The notes under the pieces are model-generated. The model saw only the letters and a program-made list of their open reading frames with translations, was not told where the DNA came from and did not search any database. The position numbers and the translations under genes were made by a program. Positions 6,794-9,402 of a stretch of 9,402 nucleotides of DNA are shown one piece after another. The DNA is from UBA5272 sp964577625 (GTDB lineage: Bacteria > Patescibacteriota > Minisyncoccia > Phycocordibacterales > UBA5272), in contig CAZNZP010000023.1 of the NCBI GenBank assembly GCA_964577625.1, forward strand, positions 1-9,402, read 5' to 3'. The first letter of the stretch is position 1. Each line of letters opens with the position of its first letter.

Positions 6794-7111
6794 TTAAATT
6801 CCTAATTGCATTCTCAATTCTTCACTCGGCTCCCATGGCTCACTAAAATCCAATTCCACTTGTGCTTCACCAAGATTTAAAGATTCTACTTTTAGTTCTA
6901 CATCTTCCACTATTTTATCAGCGAAAGGACACATAATACTAGTGAGAGTCATAATGACTTTTATAAAATCATAAACCTTAAAATCTGCTAAATACTCACC
7001 TATTTCAATTTTTCTAATGAGTCCAAGAGAAACAATATCAATCCCTAATTCTGGATCCATAATCTCTTTTAAAGCTTCTAAAACTTTTTCTTCAATTTCT
7101 TTGTGTGTCAT
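6794..7111 (-). CDS. MIP18/PaaD-family (DUF59) iron-sulfur assembly factor, SufT-like
   Basis: The product has 105 residues, the usual size for stand-alone MIP18-domain proteins. Signature segments are DPELGIDIVSLGLI (19-32), MTLTSIMCPFADKIVEDVE (54-72) with the conserved Cys61, and the C-terminal EPWEPSEELRMQLGI, matching the family's 'PPW..e.a...LG' ending. Family members assist Fe-S cluster maturation or transfer to client proteins in the cytosol and are often encoded in suf operons. This one is the last gene of the cluster, 4 nt after the sufC stop, so it is almost certainly co-transcribed. It carries a slightly longer loop at about 38-50 than typical. The symbols sufT or yitW could be applied, but orthology is not proven here. 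Confidence 0.92.
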   Translation of the reverse strand: MTHKEIEEKVLEALKEIMDPELGIDIVSLGLIRKIEIGEYLADFKVYDFIKVIMTLTSIMCPFADKIVEDVELKVESLNLGEAQVELDFSEPWEPSEELRMQLGI

Positions 7112-7115
7112 AAAT

Positions 7116-7805
7116 TTATTTTAAAACATTATCCTCCATCTCATAATCTCTGTCTAACTTTATCAAATCTTCTAATTTTTCTCTATGAGAAACTAAACAA
7201 AAAGCTGTACCTTCTTTTCTGAAATCATTTATAATTTTAAAAACTTTTTTTGTAGCTTCCCTATCCACTCCAGAATCAATTTCGTCCATAAAAACTATTT
7301 TTGGTTTCAAAGCAAAAAGATGAAGCATTTCCGCCTGTTTCTTTTCTCCACCAGAAAATCCAACATTTAATTCTCTTTTTAAAAATCCTTCATCAATATC
7401 GCGAGCTTTAGAAAAAGCCACTAATTCTTTATTGAAATCCAAAACTCCTAACTCACTTTCTGGAAAGACATTTTTATATGATCTGTATAGAAATTGTAAA
7501 AGATTCACTCCTTCAATTTCCGGCACATGTTGCAACGATAAATAAAGTCCTTGTCGCGCTATTTCAAAAGTTCTCAAATCTGTGAGATCTATTTCCTCTC
7601 TATCTTTTTCTAAAATTATTTTTCCTTCTAAAATTTCAAAATTAGGATGCTTGAAAATGGCTGAAAGAAGAGAAGACTTTCCAGAGCCATTTTTCCCAGT
7701 GATAGCCACTACTTCTCCTTTAGAGATTTCTAAACTAGCGTTCTCAATAATCGTTTTTCCGCTATCTACAATTTTTATTTTTAAATTTTTTATTTTTAGC
7801 TTCAT
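7116..7805 (-). CDS. sufC: Fe-S cluster assembly ATPase SufC
   Basis: This is the ABC-type ATPase of the SufBCD scaffold. It is cytosolic and energises cluster assembly; it is not a transporter. The product has 229 residues, a little under the usual 245-260. Motifs: Walker A GKNGSGKSS (37-45); Q-loop LSLQHVPEIEGV (Gln92); ABC signature FSGGEKKQ (150-157); Walker B IVFMDEIDSGVD (170-181, Glu175 catalytic); switch His207 in SHREK. The stretch GFSGGEKKQAEML followed by DEIDSGVD is characteristic of SufC rather than transporter ATPases. The gene starts 1 nt after the sufU stop and ends 4 nt before the next gene, indicating tight translational coupling. Its partners SufB and SufD are not in the window and are expected upstream of sufS. 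Confidence 0.96.
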   Translation of the reverse strand: MKLKIKNLKIKIVDSGKTIIENASLEISKGEVVAITGKNGSGKSSLLSAIFKHPNFEILEGKIILEKDREEIDLTDLRTFEIARQGLYLSLQHVPEIEGVNLLQFLYRSYKNVFPESELGVLDFNKELVAFSKARDIDEGFLKRELNVGFSGGEKKQAEMLHLFALKPKIVFMDEIDSGVDREATKKVFKIINDFRKEGTAFCLVSHREKLEDLIKLDRDYEMEDNVLK

Positions 7806-7806
7806 A

Positions 7807-8193
7807 TTATTTTAATTTCTTTAAAGAGTCTATCAAACATTTGTAAGAAAGCAAGGCACAATTTACTCTGGAAGGAGAAATTTGTACTCCAAGTAATTCA
7901 TAAATCACTGCCGGAGTCCAAAGTCTCAAATCTTCTAAATTCAATTTTTCATTTTTAATCTTTTCAGTCATTAAGCTCATTCCAGCTTGAGAAAGTGCGC
8001 AACCATTTCCAGACCAGGAGACATTTTCTATTTTCCCATCCTTCACATCTAAATAAAGTTCTCCAGAATCTCCACAGTCAATATTTTCCGCATTTCCAAT
8101 ACAGCCACAAGTCTCACAAACCTTATCTAGTTTATTTTTTGGATTTCTATAATGCTCCAAAATATTTTCTTCGTATAAAAAATCATTGTCCAT
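7807..8193 (-). CDS. sufU: SufU-type Fe-S scaffold / sulfur-transfer protein, short form with extra cysteines
   Basis: The product has 128 residues, shorter than typical SufU (about 145-150). Conserved features: the N-terminal YEENILEHYRNPKN (7-20); CGD (Cys40, Asp42); SGNGCALSQAGMSLMTEKI (61-79, Cys65); SPSRVNCALLSY (106-117, Cys112). Together these give the Cys/Asp/Cys/Cys metal ligands. In Gram-positive SufU they bind zinc and accept persulfide from SufS; in IscU they hold the nascent cluster. Two oddities stand out. The roughly 18-21-residue insertion that marks SufU before the last Cys motif is largely missing. There is also an added CETCGC motif (Cys26, 29, 31) just before CGD. Position between sufS and sufC supports a SufS partner. 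IscU-like scaffold function remains possible. Confidence 0.9.
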   Translation of the reverse strand: MDNDFLYEENILEHYRNPKNKLDKVCETCGCIGNAENIDCGDSGELYLDVKDGKIENVSWSGNGCALSQAGMSLMTEKIKNEKLNLEDLRLWTPAVIYELLGVQISPSRVNCALLSYKCLIDSLKKLK

Positions 8194-8221
8194 ATTTATA
8201 GAGAAAAGTTACCATAAAACC

Positions 8222-9402
8222 CTATTTTCCAAAAATGTTTTTAACCTCTAAAAGAGCAGCTACTAATTTTTCAATATCCTCTTCGGTATTATAAATATGA
8301 AATGATACTCTAGTAAGACCCGATAGAGTACCAAGATAATTCATCAATGGCTCCGCACAATGATGCCCTACTCGGACAGAAATATTGAAGCGAGAAAGTA
8401 TCTCAGCCACATCGTGCGAATGCACCTCTTTTCGATTTACTAAAGTTTGAAAAGAAACTATTCCAGTATTTTTATTTGGTCTAGCGGCAAAAGTTTTTAT
8501 TTCAAAAGTGCCTTCATAACCTCTATTCAACTCTCTTATTTTTCCCAGAAAGTATTCTACAAGCTTTTGAGAGTGTGAAAATGTTTTGTCTTTTATATTT
8601 TCTAAAAACTTTACCGCTTCCCCTGCTCCGATTACTCCAGCAATATTTGGAGTGCCAGCTTCAAAAACTTTCACATCACTACGAAAACTAGCTTTCTCTC
8701 TTTCTACTTTTGCAACTATCCCTCCACCGAGAGTCACAGGATTCATTTCTCTTGAGATTTCTCTTTTTATCCAAAGTGTCCCAACCCCTGTCGGACCAAA
8801 TGCTTTATGGAAAGAAAAATAGGCAGCATCAATATAATTTCTCAAATCTTTAAGATTAATCTCTATATGTCCAAATCCGGCCGTCATATCACAAATTACA
8901 AAAATATTTGGATTCAATTCTTTAATTTTCCTAGCAAGATTTTTAATATCTACAAGAGTTCCTGTCACATTGGAAGCTAAAGTGATAGCGGCTATTTTAG
9001 TCTTTTCAGAAATTAGATTTTCTAAATTTAAAATATCCAAATTCAAATCTTCATCTAATTCTAAAAACACCAACTCCATTTTTTTATTTTTTGCCAACTT
9101 TTGAAGCGGTAAAAGAGAAGAGTGATGCTCTAAAATAGTAGTCAGTATTTCATCCCCTTCAAATAAAAAGTGATTTTCATCATCGTGAAGGGAAATTAAC
9201 TCTGTAAGCATATTGCTAGAAGCTGTCGCTCCACTAGTCCAAATTATCTCTTCTTCTGTACAATTTAAGTATTTAGCTAAAGAATCTCTAGATTTCTCAA
9301 ATTCATTTGTAGCTTCCATAGCCAATTTTGAAATAGCACGATTAATATTACTTCTATAATTGAAGTAATATTCATTCATCTTTTCTATTACTATATCTGG
9401 AG
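8222..9402 (-). CDS. sufS: Cysteine desulfurase SufS (class V aminotransferase fold), N-terminus beyond window
   Basis: This PLP enzyme takes sulfur from cysteine as a persulfide for Fe-S assembly. The frame stays open from ATG 9379 through 9402 and encodes ..PDIVIEK before MNEYYFNYRSNINRA. This aligns with the SufS N-terminal region ('kP..Vidam..yy...naNihR'), so the start is off the right edge and only a short N-terminus is missing. Numbering from Met9379: the PLP-stacking His in ILEHHSSLLPLQ (His85/86); SNVTGT (136-141); Asp164, which binds the PLP pyridine N (ICDMTAGFGH); Schiff-base Lys192 (SFHKAFGPTGVG); the persulfide Cys341 in RVGHHCAEPLMNYLG; and TRVSFHIYNTEEDI (356-369). The short active-site loop is the SufS (group II) form rather than IscS. 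Two usually conserved residues differ, Glu to Ala in GATASSN and Gln to Ala at 167. It is first of the visible suf genes, 28 nt before sufU. Confidence 0.95.
   Translation of the reverse strand, partial: PDIVIEKMNEYYFNYRSNINRAISKLAMEATNEFEKSRDSLAKYLNCTEEEIIWTSGATASSNMLTELISLHDDENHFLFEGDEILTTILEHHSSLLPLQKLAKNKKMELVFLELDEDLNLDILNLENLISEKTKIAAITLASNVTGTLVDIKNLARKIKELNPNIFVICDMTAGFGHIEINLKDLRNYIDAAYFSFHKAFGPTGVGTLWIKREISREMNPVTLGGGIVAKVEREKASFRSDVKVFEAGTPNIAGVIGAGEAVKFLENIKDKTFSHSQKLVEYFLGKIRELNRGYEGTFEIKTFAARPNKNTGIVSFQTLVNRKEVHSHDVAEILSRFNISVRVGHHCAEPLMNYLGTLSGLTRVSFHIYNTEEDIEKLVAALLEVKNIFGK

Noticed and set aside
1..9402. UGA recoded as glycine or another alternative code
   Set aside because: All complete genes run full length under the standard code and stop at TAA or TAG. 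No conserved motif contains an in-frame TGA.
1..9402. tRNA, rRNA, insertion sequence or riboswitch
   Set aside because: All gaps are about 100 bases or less, and I saw no cloverleaf, conserved aptamer core, transposase frame or terminal inverted repeats.

Overview
The window is AT-rich and gene-dense, with short or overlapping intergenic spaces and A/T-ending codons throughout. It shows no stop-codon reassignment: every complete frame closes on TAA or TAG with no internal TGA. Three things point to a member of the Candidate Phyla Radiation (Patescibacteria): a one-TM 'SLLEIKLPRE...SPEA' protein of a type I associate with this group's type IV secretion-like loci, a sigma-region-4/HARE-HTH fusion, and the lack of recognisable Shine-Dalgarno sequences. 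This assignment is an inference from gene content. No marker RNA gene is present.

Layout. Bases 1-1358 (minus) hold the N-terminal 452 codons of a membrane-anchored protein that runs off the left edge. A 16-bp hairpin terminator separates it from a minus-strand transcription-factor gene (1428-2474) that combines sigma region 4 with winged-helix/HARE-HTH domains. Upstream of that lies leuS (2582-5071, minus). A divergent promoter region leads to a small two-TM protein with an acidic heptad-repeat tail (5147-5530, plus). Its stop codon overlaps that of a convergent four-TM holin-like protein (5527-5850, minus). A second divergent intergenic region, with two mirror-image extended -10 promoters, feeds the holin-like gene and a membrane-anchored DsbA-type thiol oxidoreductase (5952-6740, plus). 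A bidirectional terminator (6755-6789) closes the oxidoreductase gene and the convergent Suf cluster.

The right third (6794-9402, minus) is a compact Fe-S cluster assembly operon, read in the order sufS - sufU - sufC - MIP18-family factor. Gaps are 28, 1 and 4 nt. SufS supplies sulfur from cysteine, SufU is its partner, SufC is the ATPase of the SufBCD scaffold, and the MIP18-like protein probably helps maturation or delivery. SufB and SufD are not in the window and would have to lie upstream of sufS, beyond the right edge. sufS is cut by that edge, and the first ATG visible in it is internal.

There is no tRNA, rRNA, CRISPR array, insertion sequence or prophage module. No gene-free stretch reaches 300 bases; the longest are about 100 bases and are described as promoter regions. 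Points worth a second look: unusual residues in SufS and SufU, the sigma4/HARE fusion without a sigma region 2, the symmetric divergent promoter at 5871-5904, and the uniform SD-less starts that all have T immediately before ATG.
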